Assembly (NCBI GenBank): GCA_037176845.1
Contig: JAYKXP010000034.1
Location: forward strand, 434,001 to 498,000
Reading direction: 5' to 3'
DNA length: 64,000 bases
Source of the DNA: Paramarasmius palmivorus
Taxonomy: Eukaryota; Basidiomycota; Agaricomycetes; Agaricales; Marasmiaceae
The position numbers and the translations under genes were made by a program. This document shows, piece by piece, positions 36,407 through 48,098 of the stretch; the stretch's first letter is position 1; each line of letters begins with the position of its first letter. The notes below the pieces were generated by a model. The model saw nothing but the letters and a program-made list of their open reading frames with translations. It did no database searches and was not told the DNA's origin.

Positions 36407-38315
36407 ATGTCTCCGTCATCCAGGGAGGATCCATTCGAAGCGGTACGTATGTCTCGCAATACCTTTTTCGTTACCCTGATGGTTTTTAACCAGCTTCTCA
36501 ACAATAGGATTCAAGAAAACGAATGGCACCTACTTTTTGGGCCCACGAACCAATGTATCCAGATCCCAGATATCAAAAAATCCCTTCTCAGATCGACCCC
36601 TTTCGCTGTCGATATATCATTCCCTTCAAAAGAAGTCCAGCTCGTCGTGGATTCGTTGGTGGAGTTACTCTCACCAGCCAACCTCTCCCAGCGTCCACCA
36701 TTACGCCGGACTCTCCGAAACCTTTGGCCTCGTGTCCTCCGATGGATGTCGTTTCTTGTTGAAAGGGTTGTACTTGTCGATGTGCATGCGACCACTTCGC
36801 GTGGAAGGGCAATCCAAGTAAATATAGCGAATCTCTCCCAACGGCTCTTGGAGCTTTGTGCCGATCCCATGTTCGAATCCCTCTGCAATGATTCGAAGAC
36901 ACACTCCTTTCATTTTTTCACCGCGATACTCCACATCGTCATACACCTACTCGAGAACGGCGATCCTTGGTTTCAGCGGCTCTTTCCAGCCCTGAAGCGC
37001 GCTGTCGCTGATGTCGATATCCTGACGATGTCCACCGAGCTTCCTCACAAGCATGACTTAACGGCAAGCTCTGTTCACGCTTTGATCAAAGCCAATGGGA
37101 CCCCAAAGCCAGACTTGTGGTCCCTTTATGCGGTGCTCAGGCTTTTGAAGTCATTCTCTAGTTCGGAAGTCCATCTTCGTATCATTCGGCAGTACCACAT
37201 CGTCAGGTGGCTGGCGAAGACCATTTCGTCCCTCGCAAAGCGTGTGGGGACACTCTTACCCGGGGAATTGAAGGTGGCTTGCGCAAATTTGGTACTGTGC
37301 GTGGAAATGATGAAATGTCACATTTTCACAGGCCATACATGGGTCATCGAGGCTTTGAATGAACATATCCTTCCAGCCATTGCAAAAACGAAGGTTTTGG
37401 ACTTACTACTCGACACAGTCGGTGAACCTGCTGACAGTCCCTTTCGACTGGGCAAGCCCTACACGAAGTTAATCAACACTATCCGCCCTTTTTCGCTCAT
37501 CTACTCCATCGCTCTGCGTGTCTCCAGATACGCACAAAAAGTAGCCAGGTACCTCCAGGTGCTTAATCTCCCTTCGGACGACCCATTTAACGAGGCATTG
37601 TACTCGCTTTTGAGAGAAGCGCACATGTCACGGCAGGATATCAATAGGTTTCAGATGGCATTGGGTAGAGTATACTGCAGCAATGTAAAGGTGAATTGGA
37701 CTGCGTCTAAACCAATTGACATATGCTGACGAACCTGTTTAGTGTTCTACAGTCATCGCCGACACGGGCCGTTCGCCAAAGATGAAGAAGTGTTCGCAAT
37801 GTCGAGTCGTCGTTTATTGCTCCCTGACGTGCCAAAAGGATGATTGGAAAATAAACCACCGCGAAGTTTGTTCCCATCTCCAGCCTGAACATCCAGGTCA
37901 GTTCTTGATCTCCAGTTTGCCGATGAGCGAATAACACGGTCTACCGACAGGCGACGGCTTCCGGCTTTCCGAGCCCGACGCTGCTTATATCAAGGATACC
38001 GTGCGCCGATATATTGCTGAAGTTCGCACAGAGCTCTTGCAAGAAAAGGCCGACTGTGAAGTGGGAGTATCAGCGCGCTCAAATGCTGTAACACTTACAT
38101 TCATATATAACCTGTGGCCATGCAAGATATTCTTCGACAAAGCAAGCAGGAGCCTCGAGTCTCTAAACTGTAGGCATGCAAAGGACGACTTCCGACTTCA
38201 ATGGGACCAGCTGGACATGTCGAAGGAGATTTTGATTGTTGTCTGGCATCCGGGTTGGACATGTCATTCTGTGATGGTCTATCGAGAATCCCTAGTCAAT
38301 GCTTCAGATATCTGA
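36407..38315 (+). CDS. MYND-3: MYND zinc-finger protein
   Basis: Exons 36407-36442, 36494-37690, 37743-37896 and 37951-38315 give 583 codons in phase. Exon 1 encodes MSPSSREDPFEA. Intron 1 is 51 nt and lies in frame, so its boundaries rest on alignment with MYND-4. The N-terminal region carries SPANLSQRPPLRRTLRNLWP, HIVIHLLENGDPWF, KVACANLVLCVEMM, HTWVIEALNEHILP and FRLGKPYTKLINTIRPF. The finger exon reads CSTV...KKCSQCRVVVYCSLTC, then DDWKINHREVC. The C-terminal domain ends KEILIVVWHPG...VYRESL. It shares most of its sequence with MYND-4, 4.3 kb downstream, so it is probably one of a recent duplicate pair. No catalytic domain (such as SET) is present, so this is not an SMYD methyltransferase. 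Confidence 0.88.
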
Positions 38316-38439
38316 TTACGTAGACATGTTGAAAAGCTATAATTGTATCACGAGCAAATATACAGCTGGTGGCGACATGGTTCACTTCCCTGGATAATGA
38401 ATAGTCAGCACCCGGATATCTTTCATTGTCATAGGTCTC

Positions 38440-39500
38440 CTACCTAACATGCGGCACCACGACAGCGCCAGACCAGCACTGACGCATAAGCATACTTCAA
38501 CAGTACAGATCTACACTGTGATCATCCTATGAGCGTCTATAATGTATTGAGGAGGGCAGGAAGCAATGTCTCGTACCCAGACAGCTGCGAGTACCCATGC
38601 CCGAGGACCCCGATTGATGTGGCTGTGTCGAGTGAAGGAGCGAACGGATTCCTTCGGCTGTGAAAGGCAGCGTATCTGTGCAAATGCCAGTGGATGCTAC
38701 TAGGAGGCATGCCCAGAAAGCAATCCCGATGGGTCCGAGAACAGCTTACGCTATATCATTTAATCGTCTAGGCCTTATAGGATTTGGGGTATACAATCGC
38801 TCGCCTAGATTTAGGGAACTCAGTTAGCGTAGAGGGAAGCAGCCATTTGGGAAGATGAATACCATAGTACAAGAGCTGCTTTTGACCTGGTTTCTTGAAG
38901 GTGAGCCGTATCTACCCGAACGTCTTCCCGACATGGCAAGGATCGCTATCGCCTACTGATTGAGCCCCGCAATGTAAACTTGAGGAGCAAGGAACATTGA
39001 CGGCGCTTCTTTGGGATGTCGAAAGAGTTCGAGAACGGCTGTAGGTGTAGAGGATTGCCGTTCCACATAACAAGGGGCTAGAAATGGTCTTCGCGGTCCA
39101 ACGCCTGTAGTACTATCAGATTCTCCTTCAAAGGGAGGATCAAGGCCCGAGAGATACATACTGTCAGCGAGGCTCTAAAGGAAAGCTACAATCTGCATAT
39201 GCGAGCCATTGCCTCTGGAGAGCGTTTCCTTAGGCTGTCGGACACGATGCCGAACGCGAACTGCCAGGTGTTCGAAAGTCAGAAGTGAACGCTGTAACGA
39301 TCTCAAAACCTTTCGACTTTTGGTTATTGCAATGCAAGCCAGATCCCAGGGCTTGCAAGATAGCACGAGCTGCGACTTTCAAGCTTTGCATCGGTGGTGA
39401 AACGCTACTAAACGCCCATAACCGGTCAGCGAGAGGATTTTCCGAAAAGTTGCTAGATGCAATACCTCTCCGGCTCTTGCTAACGTGAATAGTCAACAGA
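38440..39500. repeat. Spacer copy A, similar to 42.7-43.8 kb
   Basis: Blocks shared in order and orientation with 42720-43800 include TGCCCGAGGACCCCGA (38600) / TGCCCGAGAACCCCGA (43068), CATCCCGGTGTGTCCGAG-like segments (38720 / 43190), AGAGCTGCTTTTGAC (38872 / 43340) and GTCAGCGAGAG (39426 / 43678). The similarity is imperfect. No intact ORF: this may be a decayed gene copied together with the upstream MYND gene. Confidence 0.7.
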
Positions 39501-40676
39501 CTGCTTGCGCAAGTTGAGGCGCACCTAAGAGTTCAGACAAGATCTTCAGAGACGTAGGAGATAAGAAAGAAAGGACGCACCCTGGAAAGGGGTGTTGGTT
39601 ATACTCTCCATAAATAAAGCCCAGTACGCTGGACGACATCGATTCTCAGTCTAGAACAACCCAGTAAGGTATATGGCAGAATGTCTAGGACGAGGCCAAA
39701 ACCTGGCAGAAAAAGTTTTCGTAGCTGCCAATGCCACTCTACAGCAACCGATGAATAAGACGCCGAATGTGGTCGCAATTTCAGGTATCTGGTACTTACG
39801 AGCGGGGCTTGCGGTGGTATACGACAAGATAAGTGTGTAGGACCGGGGAAGAAATTCAGTCTGGGGCCTGGGCTGGTGGAAAGATGATTATTCCCTGTTA
39901 GTTCGATATCAGTCATTGAGATCCGAACTGTGCTGCATGAAGACATACGTAGGCCTTGTAGGCCAGTGGATACCTTGAAAAGCGAAAGGGATGGTATGGC
40001 ACGCTTCTGGTAGATATGGTACTGTTTGTCGCGCTCTTCCGACAATCGAATCAGGTGTTTTTCGTGTCCCCTGTCCTCTACATCGAGCCGCAAGACCTGC
40101 GTGTCCAAAAAGTGGTTGATATGTAGGGTTTCTGGAGACGAAAAGGACGTACCTGTGCCCTTTCATTTACTTCACACAGCTAGCGCGTACTCCTCCATAC
40201 TCTCACTACCGGCTTCATGTAGATTGCAGTTGGCAAGAAATATCGTGGCACTGGACTATTGTGCTGATTCAGTTAGACTTTCACGAGGAAAATGTAAAGA
40301 AAAGCATGCCTTCAGAGCAACACGTTAGATGTGACTTTCCTCATCCTCTGGTCAACGTGAGTGTTTGGATCGGTCGAGAAGAAAAGGATGGGAGGACCTC
40401 GGTAAGCTCCCGGCGAAATGTTCCGGATCAAACCACGTGTTTTACGATTTTCCCAAGCTTCCAATCCTGCACTCTTCCACAACGCTCGATACCCGCCTCC
40501 GATCAGCTCTGTTCACATAGATGACGATGGATTTGGGACGCTACCCACATCGTTCCACAACTCTATCCGGTCAGAACCAGACACTATTCGCTTCAGCGAC
40601 CTGGCAGCAAGCTACTGAAAATATCAAGATAATCCGGCAAATGGTCCCCAAACGTCTTCCTCCATAATCAACCACC
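39501..40676. other. No confident gene
   Basis: A 169-codon minus ORF (39599-40108) has no recognisable domain. The stretch ends with the promoter of MYND-4. Confidence 0.4.
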
Positions 40677-42601
40677 ATGTCAACGCCATCTCAGGCAGAC
40701 CCTTTCGCCTGGGTGAGGACCTATATACAACTTCACTGGTAGCGATGAACTGATGGTCTTCCATATTAGCTCTTCGATGACAGCATCTCCGAAAGCGAGT
40801 GGGACTCAATTTTTGGCCCCAAAATTTTTCAAGTCGCAGATATCAAGAAACCCCTTCTCAAAGAGATACCGGCTGCCGTTGACATATCATTCTCCTCGAA
40901 CGAAATCCAGCGTACGGTGGATGCATTGGTTGTATTATTGTCACCCGCCAACCTCTCCCAACGTCCACCATTACGTCGTACTCTCCGCGAACTTCTGCCC
41001 TGCGTCTGCCGCTGGTTGACGTTTCTTGTCCAAAACTTTATTTTGGGGAGAACTCCCAGAACCCTTCACGAGATGACGCTTCAAAAACACATGGCGTACC
41101 TTTCACAACGCCTTGTGGAGATTGCCGTGGATCCTTCTTTCGAAGCTCTCCACAACCACTCGAAATCAGTCCACTTCTCCCATTTCTTTGCCACGATGCT
41201 CCACGTCGCCATTCATCTACTCGAGAGCGGAGATCCATGGTTCAGGACCCTCTTCACAGCGCTGAAGCGTGTCATTACGGACGACGATATGTTGGCCATC
41301 CTCTCCGAACTTCCTCATGAGCACGATCTACCAGCAATCTGCGTTCATGCTTTGATTGCCGCTCATGAAACCCGACATCCAGACTTATTGGCTGTGCATG
41401 CGACGCTCAGGTTACTGAACTCGTTCACCAGAGCCTGTCGATGTGGATCTTCGAACGTTTCGGCAATATCACATTGTCAAGTGGCTAGCGAGGACATTAT
41501 CGTCTCTGGCAAAGCGTATTACGGCCATAGAACTCGAGGAACTGAAGGTGGCCTGTGCTAATATGATACTCTGTGCGGAAATGATTACATGTCATATCCT
41601 CTCCGGCTATACGTGGGTCATAGAAGCTTTGGATTCCCATATCCTTCCTTCGATTGCCAAAACGAGATTCCTGGACACACAACTCTATAGAGTCGGCGAA
41701 CTCGCCGACAGTCCTTTCCGACTTGCCGTACCATACATGGAGTTGATCAACGCTATACGCCCATTTACGCTCATCCACCCGGTCGCTTTGCGCGTCCCAA
41801 GACATGCACAAAGGGTACTCGCATGTCTTGGTGCCCAGCGCCTTCTTCCAGATGACCCATTCAATAAGGCATTTTCCTCGCTATTAAGAGAAGCGCAGTT
41901 GTCACACGAGGATATCCGTAGGTTTAGGACGGGATTAGGCGGAACATACTGCGGTAATGCGAAGGTAAAGTACCAAGGCTGAGCATTGAACAATCATGTG
42001 TTAACGAGCCTGTTCATAGTGTCCTGAAACCATCGTATCGAGCACAGATTCGCCCAAGATGAAGAAATGTTCGCAATGCCATGTCGTCGCTTATTGTTCC
42101 TCGAAGTGCCAAAAGCAAGATTGGAAAGCAAATCATCGCGAGGCTTGTCCCCTTCTCAAGCCGGAACATCCGGGTGAGTTCCTGATGTCCACTTGCTCGG
42201 CGTCGGAGCTGGGCTCATCTCACTCTCTTAAAGGCGACGGCTTTCGTTTATCCAGCATCGACAAAGCTTACATCAAGCACATGGTACAACAAAACATATT
42301 CCGACTTCGCGCACGTCTTTTGCAAGAGAAGGCTACGTGTGAAGTAGGAGTTGCGGCACGTTCAAACGCCGTGACCGTCAGAGTCATGTATAACGTATGG
42401 CCGTTCAAGATTTATATCGAGAAGGCAAGCAAGAGCCTCGAATCTCTTAATTGTCGACATGCCAGAGAGGAGTTCGAGGTTCAGCTGGGACAATTGGACG
42501 TATCGAAGGAGATTTTGGTCGTTGTCTGGCATCCAGGCTTTACATGCCATTCGGCGATGGTCTACCGTCAATCCCTGTTCGAAAATGGCCAATCACTGTA
42601 G
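40677..42601 (+). pseudogene. MYND-4: MYND zinc-finger paralogue with a frameshift
   Basis: Exons 40677-40712 (MSTPSQADPFAW), 40770-41964, 42020-42173 and 42234-42601. Exon 2 is 1195 nt, one more than a multiple of three. Its first frame (through AVHATLRLLNSFT) breaks near 41430-41445, and the next frame resumes at DLRTFRQYHIVKWLARTLSS. MYND-3 is continuous at this point (LLKSFSSSEVHLRIIRQYHIV), and alignment shows about 4 extra bases here in MYND-4. The rest is intact: VACANMILCAEMI, YTWVIEALDSHILP, a finger exon with KKCSQCHVVAYCSSKC and DWKANHREAC, and a C-terminal domain ending KEILVVVWHPG...VYRQSL. It is very similar to MYND-3 throughout. It is a recent pseudogene or contains an assembly error. 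Confidence 0.78.
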
Positions 42602-42719
42602 ATACGCTCAGTATCCATCATGTAGCGCTCTTGTTTTCGGTGTCAGTCAGGCCCCTCGATTCATGAATATAATGCTGGTATGATGTTATAGTTCTATAGT
42701 GCTGTATCCAACAAAGTGT

Positions 42720-43800
42720 ATCAGCGGCTACGTGCGTATCCCTGGTAGTCATTCCAAGCCGTGGTGCACAAGTAGATGCTCAATAACCAGACCAGACTTA
42801 GATGGTACACGCCCAGGCAACAGATTCGCTTCGCTAGACTGTTGATAATCAGTGAACCGAATAAGCTTTCGTGACGAATCTCGTACCCATCTTGTATCCA
42901 ACAGGCCAGAGTGGACCGCCCCCGTTTGCGACAACCTTTGATAGGATGGCCATGCTTCCGGCCTAGCCCAGAGACACCCACATCATAATCGGACTGTTGA
43001 AAGCATACTGTTGTGGATGGGAAATGAAATAGCAAGCTCAGAAAGCCAACCTAGTGCGACTACTCTTGCCCGAGAACCCCGAGTTCTGTGGCTGTGCTGA
43101 TTTGAGGAGAGGTCGGCTTGTCTTGTCAACGAAGAGACGAATTTCCAGCCAAATCGTGATACCTGGGATTGGATATAGTACACAGAAACACATCCCGGTG
43201 TGTCCGAGTAGGTGTCTCGTTAGACCTTTCCATCGTATAGGACTACTTGTGCCTGGGGTCTACGAACGCTCGCCCAGGTATAGGGAGCGCAGTTGTAGCA
43301 CACAGGAGCAGCCATCTGAGGACATGAATGTGAAGATGCCAGAGCTGCTTTTGACATCGTTGTTGGGAGATAAACCGCGTGTTCCACGACACCTTCCTCG
43401 ACGAACCACTAATGAGCATAGGTACGTTGAAAGCAACCAATATGGTGTGTGAATGCTGTAAAAGTGGGTTAGGGAACAGCATGATGCTCAAATTCATAAT
43501 GATACGCACTTATTGCATTCGACCTGTCCACTGTCAGCTCCTAGAACCCATGAAGCCAATCCCAAAAAAAGTTTCACCAGCATCACCAAAGACTTGCTGA
43601 ATGAGCGGTGCATTGGTGAAATGGGCAGTGTCTTTCGAGCTTCGCATCAAAGAACGCAAGCTAGATGACCAAAAACAGTCAGCGAGAGACTCTTTCGATA
43701 ACCTAGTAAATGTACCTCTTCCAATCGAAAAACGAGGTTATAAATCTATGTGCTGCTTACGAATCCTCTTAGCAATTGGTTGACAGGTATACATTAAAGG
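42720..43800. repeat. Spacer copy B, similar to 38.4-39.5 kb
   Basis: The counterpart of spacer A, lying at the same place relative to MYND-4 as spacer A does to MYND-3. Conserved blocks are listed in that entry. No open gene. Confidence 0.7.
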
Positions 43801-45079
43801 ACTGACAAGATCCCTGGTTAGGAAGGACTCAGATATGTGCAGGAAAAAGAAGAACAAAGATCTCACCTTGGGAACCGATCAGCATGCGTGGAACATCGCA
43901 GCAGCTGAAACGACGTCGAGATTGTTCGCGGTCCAAAGTTGTTTGACGGACAGGTCATGCGTGCAGTCTCCAATTACAAAGGGGACCCGTCCCACATAAC
44001 GCAGTACTGATATGGCGAGAACGAGGAAGGTCTATCGGTAGAAGTATCCCCAGCTATTGCCCTGGTTCGTTGGCTGCCAGTAACGCTTTCTGCAGGGATG
44101 ATTACCGAGGAGTCGGTGCTGAGGTTCCAAGTTTGCGGCAAAAGATAAATGATCTTGTGTCGGGCCTGATAAAGCGAGGAGAGTGCAGGTGCTGATAGGC
44201 GTAGCGCCTGGTGAAAAGAGAAAGGTATGCATCTTTGAACCAATCCTGTCTTAGTTGATGTCTATAGTGTTCAAAGGAGGATCGTCTAAATGACTACCTT
44301 CTGGAAATTCAGCTTGCACGGGTGATATTGCATCGCTCTTCCTTGAATTTCGAAGGCCTGTGAAGGGCTATGAAGGGCCTTTTATGACAAGGTATTCCGA
44401 GACAATACAAGGGACGCACCTGAAATCCGAAGCCCTATGATATGCTTTCCTCAGCCATTGTTGTGTACTCCTCCTTCCTCCATTGACTGGGTTACCTGGC
44501 GATTTTGGTTGACGCGTAGTAATAGGATGCCGGTATTGCGTGGTATATGGCTATGCCACTTGAAGCAGGATGACAGCAAAGAAAGAAGGTGGGGAAACGT
44601 ACCCTCAGGGTAGCACGTTCGATTCATTCTTCCTAGCCTTCTGTGAGGTGGATGTATGGGTTGAAGAAGGAAGATAATCGAACCCCGGTAGCCTTGCGGC
44701 AAAGTGGTCCGAGTTACGTCCGGTCGCGTAATTTTCCCAAGCCGCCAGCGCTTCACTCTCCCAAGAATCGAGACTCAACATCTGGATCAAGAAGTTCAAT
44801 CCCAAAAGTTCTTAAAACGATGTCACCAATAACAAGACGGCAGGTATAAGGAGAATTGACGGTTATATAGTTAGGCCTAAAAGCGGAATTTTTCGAATGT
44901 GAAATTTTTGATCCGAGGTCTGGCGCAGACTGCCATTCTCAGGCTCTCTTTCGTACGCCCATCAGTGATCACTGACGCTGTCTGTGCCTCGAGACTTTTT
45001 GAGTTCGCGAACCATAGTAAGTTCTCGCCCTGCAAGTTCTTCATATTTGCTTCTCCAAATAACCACCGATTTCACTAGC
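43801..45079. other. No confident gene
   Basis: Short ORFs on both strands; nothing recognised. The 3' end is the promoter of MYND-5. Confidence 0.4.
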
Positions 45080-47689
45080 ATGGACCATCCGCCCTTTCGC
45101 AAAATCCCTGTAGAGGAGATTCGTGAAACCTTGTCTGCGCCTCTTCCATGTCACCTAAACATCCTGCTTCCAGATCATTCTCACCTGCTCGACTGTCTAC
45201 GAGCAGTTCTTTCCTTCAATGATCTTCGACATGATCCCGAATTGGTTGCGTTACTACAATCTAATTGGATCAAAGTCTGCCAATGGATCGAACTTCTGGT
45301 TCGAACGTCTTTATCCGAGGATTCAAAGACGGGTCATATCAAGCCTTCAAGAAGGTCATAAACCTTGGCTTCGATGTACTTAGAGCTTCTGAGGGCTCTG
45401 CTCTTGGTTTCCGCGATAATCGTCGTGCAGCCTACGATGAGACTCCGGATCTTCTTCCCCTCATGCTTCGTCTTTCCATTCATCTCGGTGCTTCGGACAA
45501 CCACAACTTCCATAAAGGATTTCCAATTGTATCCAATCTCATGTCCCAGGACGAAATCTATCACCATTTGATGGACATATACCCAAAAAATTCGGATTGC
45601 GACATGGCCACGACCGCAATCCGTTTCCTCATCAATGCCAATGAGAAGCATGCCTTCGACATCCACAATTTGCACACGACCCTGAAGCTGATCGATATAA
45701 TGGTCGCTCCTTGTGAGGATGATTGCTTCTTCCGGCCATTACTAGCAAGGGGCCTGGTTTCGTGGATTGGGATGACCATGTTCAGAATGGCATCAATGAG
45801 GGGCAAGTTCCTTCGAGACTATCTCGAGACTATGCGTTCCTGTCTCTTGATCTGTTGTGGAATCCTTGGGGAGACGTTTCAGGAGGGACACACCTGGGTT
45901 ATCGACGCATTGGACAGCAAGATCATCCTTTCCATGTGGAAAACGATACGCGTGGATCACATATTAGAGGGACGCTGTCGCGGAGTCGATAGGACTCCTG
46001 GTAGAAGTGGGACATGGGTAGAGGTGCAGTCGTGCACTTCCGGTTTGAGCCTTTTATTCTTTTCTTCAACTTTATATATAAATTACGACTTACTTTATTC
46101 TTCTACCTTCGTAACAGCTTCATCTCACATTTTCCCTTCCTCTCGCAAACTCTTCATCACATTCCCCTTTTACGCTCACCCTTTTACGATACGACGAACC
46201 GTCGAGCGTATCCGAAGTTCGCCGGTACCACCACGCAGTTAATGCACGCCTCGTAACGGTTTGGGGTCACCGATACGAGAGGGTCTGGTCAACCCTTCAG
46301 CAGTGCCTGCGTGTACCAGTCTAGTGTACGCCAGCAGACTGAGGAGAAGCGACTCACTTCAAAAATGGACACTTTATTTATCTTATCGTTATCAAGTTTG
46401 TTGTACGGCTGTTTGTATTCGCGCACGGACCACCGTGACGCTTACCTGACAAGCTGTCAGAGAAATGTGACATCTTCCTTCTTTCTTTTCTTCCTCCATC
46501 TTCGAGCCCGAGCTGAGCATTTTCCGAGCATCAAGAGCCATCGAGAACACTCAAGACACAACGCGCTAAGTATTTTTATTCAAATTCTAGTTTGCTTCCG
46601 TTTTCGGTCATATCGGTGCGACATCGCCGGTTGACGCATTGGTTACCGCCTCGTGTTCAACACGTTCCCGGGACCTTTTCATTCTCGAACTACGACGACG
46701 ACTCGAATCGTCATTTTCCTATTCTACGCGTGCTACGTTGGCCGTTCCGACCGTGTCACCTGTACAGTCCTTCCGTGGACTAATACTCTCTTCCTCAACG
46801 CACGGACGATACGCCTTTGACAAAGGCATATAGCGAACTCATCCTTGCGTTGGAACCCTTTACTCTTTTTCGCTCGATCATTTACCGGCTAGCAAAAAAG
46901 ATAGATGCGCTGAGGGAAAAAGGTATCCTATCTCTATATCCCGAAGGCCATCCGTTCCGAGACGCCCTGAACACGGTTGTCGCTCGCGCTTTTATCGCTC
47001 AGAGGTCGCTTCACAATTTTGATGCACAGGGACGATGCCTATCTCGACAAGTAAGCGTTTCATTACCATCTGGACTTGTATTGAATCGAAATTTCATAGT
47101 GTCAACAGCAGATTCGACCTCCATTAAAACTTCGGCGCTGCGCTCACTGTAGAACGGTCGTTTACTGTTCGCGCCAATGCCAAAAGGCTGATTGGAAGGC
47201 GGCACATCGAGATGAATGTCGGTTTTTCATTAGAAATCCCAGTAAGCTTCAAAAACGGAGGTTTTTCATCGTACTGACTCTCGGATAGGCGATCCAGACT
47301 TGATTAGTGTTCTTGACGAAGCTTTTATTCGTTGGGAAATTCGAGGTTGTATCGCAAAGCTTCGGGATGAAATTTTGACGGCGAAGTCTACCGCAGAGAT
47401 AGGACCAAACCCAAGAGAGAATGCTCTCGTCGCATATATCAATACTCGAATGATCCCCTACCAGGCCTTCGTGCGACCTATCAAGGACTGTGTCGCGGAC
47501 TTTACTCGTGAGAGGGCGTGCGGACGCACCGATAAACGAACCGAGCTTATAACTAATTGGAGGAAGGCTGACTTGTGCAGGGAAATTGTGGTGATGGTAA
47601 TTTATCCAGGGCCAGTCTGCCATTCTATGGTGATTTACAGAGTCGACTTGCTTGAAGTCGGCCTCGAGCCTGAAGCGCTGAAGGCCTAG
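45080..47689 (+). pseudogene. MYND-5: MYND zinc-finger paralogue broken by frameshift and insertion
   Basis: Starts MDHPPFRKIPVEEI (45080). The first frame reads VALLQSNWIKVCQWIELLV and then shifts near 45320-45345 into the frame carrying AFKKVINLGFDVLR, LLPLMLRLSIHLGASDNHNF, GHTWVIDALDSKIILSMWK and VDHILE. At 45975 an 829-bp insertion begins. Homology resumes after 46804 with TPLTKAYSELILALEPF, FRSIIYRLAKKIDALRE and FRDALNTVVARAFIAQ. The frames on the two sides of the insertion differ by one base even after excision. The finger exon (47100-47241; introns 47051-47099 and 47242-47288) encodes CQQQ...RRCAHCRTVVYCSRQC and DWKAAHRDEC. The last exon ends REIVVMVIYPG...IYRVDL. It cannot make a full-length protein, although the finger and tail exons remain open. 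Confidence 0.78.
45975..46803. mobile_element. Insertion in MYND-5, candidate solo LTR (829 bp)
   Basis: GGACG occurs directly on both sides (45970-45974 and 46804-46808), consistent with a 5-bp target duplication. Inside by one base the segment starts TGTCGCGGAGTC and ends CTCAACGCA, i.e. TG...CA termini as in LTRs. It has a TATA-like CTTTATATATAAATTAC near 46070 followed by a pyrimidine-rich stretch, and no ORF of note. There are no inverted termini. The extra C between each GGACG and the TG/CA ends is unexplained, so the LTR assignment is tentative while the insertion itself is clear from the split MYND homology. Confidence 0.65.
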
Positions 47690-48098
47690 ACCGTGTCCCC
47701 AAATGGGGTAAAAGCCACATGTTCGATTACAGTAGCCTCTGTCAATGTCATTTTTATGCGGTTGCTTCCCTTCTACGACCACTCTTCCCAGCCAGTCTTC
47801 TCGCTGTGTAGTCTTGCGAGACAGGCCACCACCACAATCCTGACCATTTGACTCAGAGGTTAGCATTGGGACACTGATGTGGTGAATGATGCTGAGCTTC
47901 TTTCTAGGGTCCATTTCAGTTGTGATTCGTTTGTAGTGGGGTCTGGTCGGTTCATGGAGAAGATGCCCTCGAGTTATGAAGCATCGGACAAGGTACACTC
48001 CTGCACTATACTGTGATTCAAGTACTTATATACTCGATACTCGCAAGCCCTTAAGTTTCTTACGAGGTAGAGAAGACAGGAAGGCGCGTCTTGGTGAG

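Noticed and set aside
36511..36888. ORFs antisense to MYND-3
   Set aside because: Shadows of a strongly supported coding exon.
39599..40108. 169-codon minus ORF
   Set aside because: No domain, starts in repetitive spacer, and no matching ORF in the duplicated spacer.
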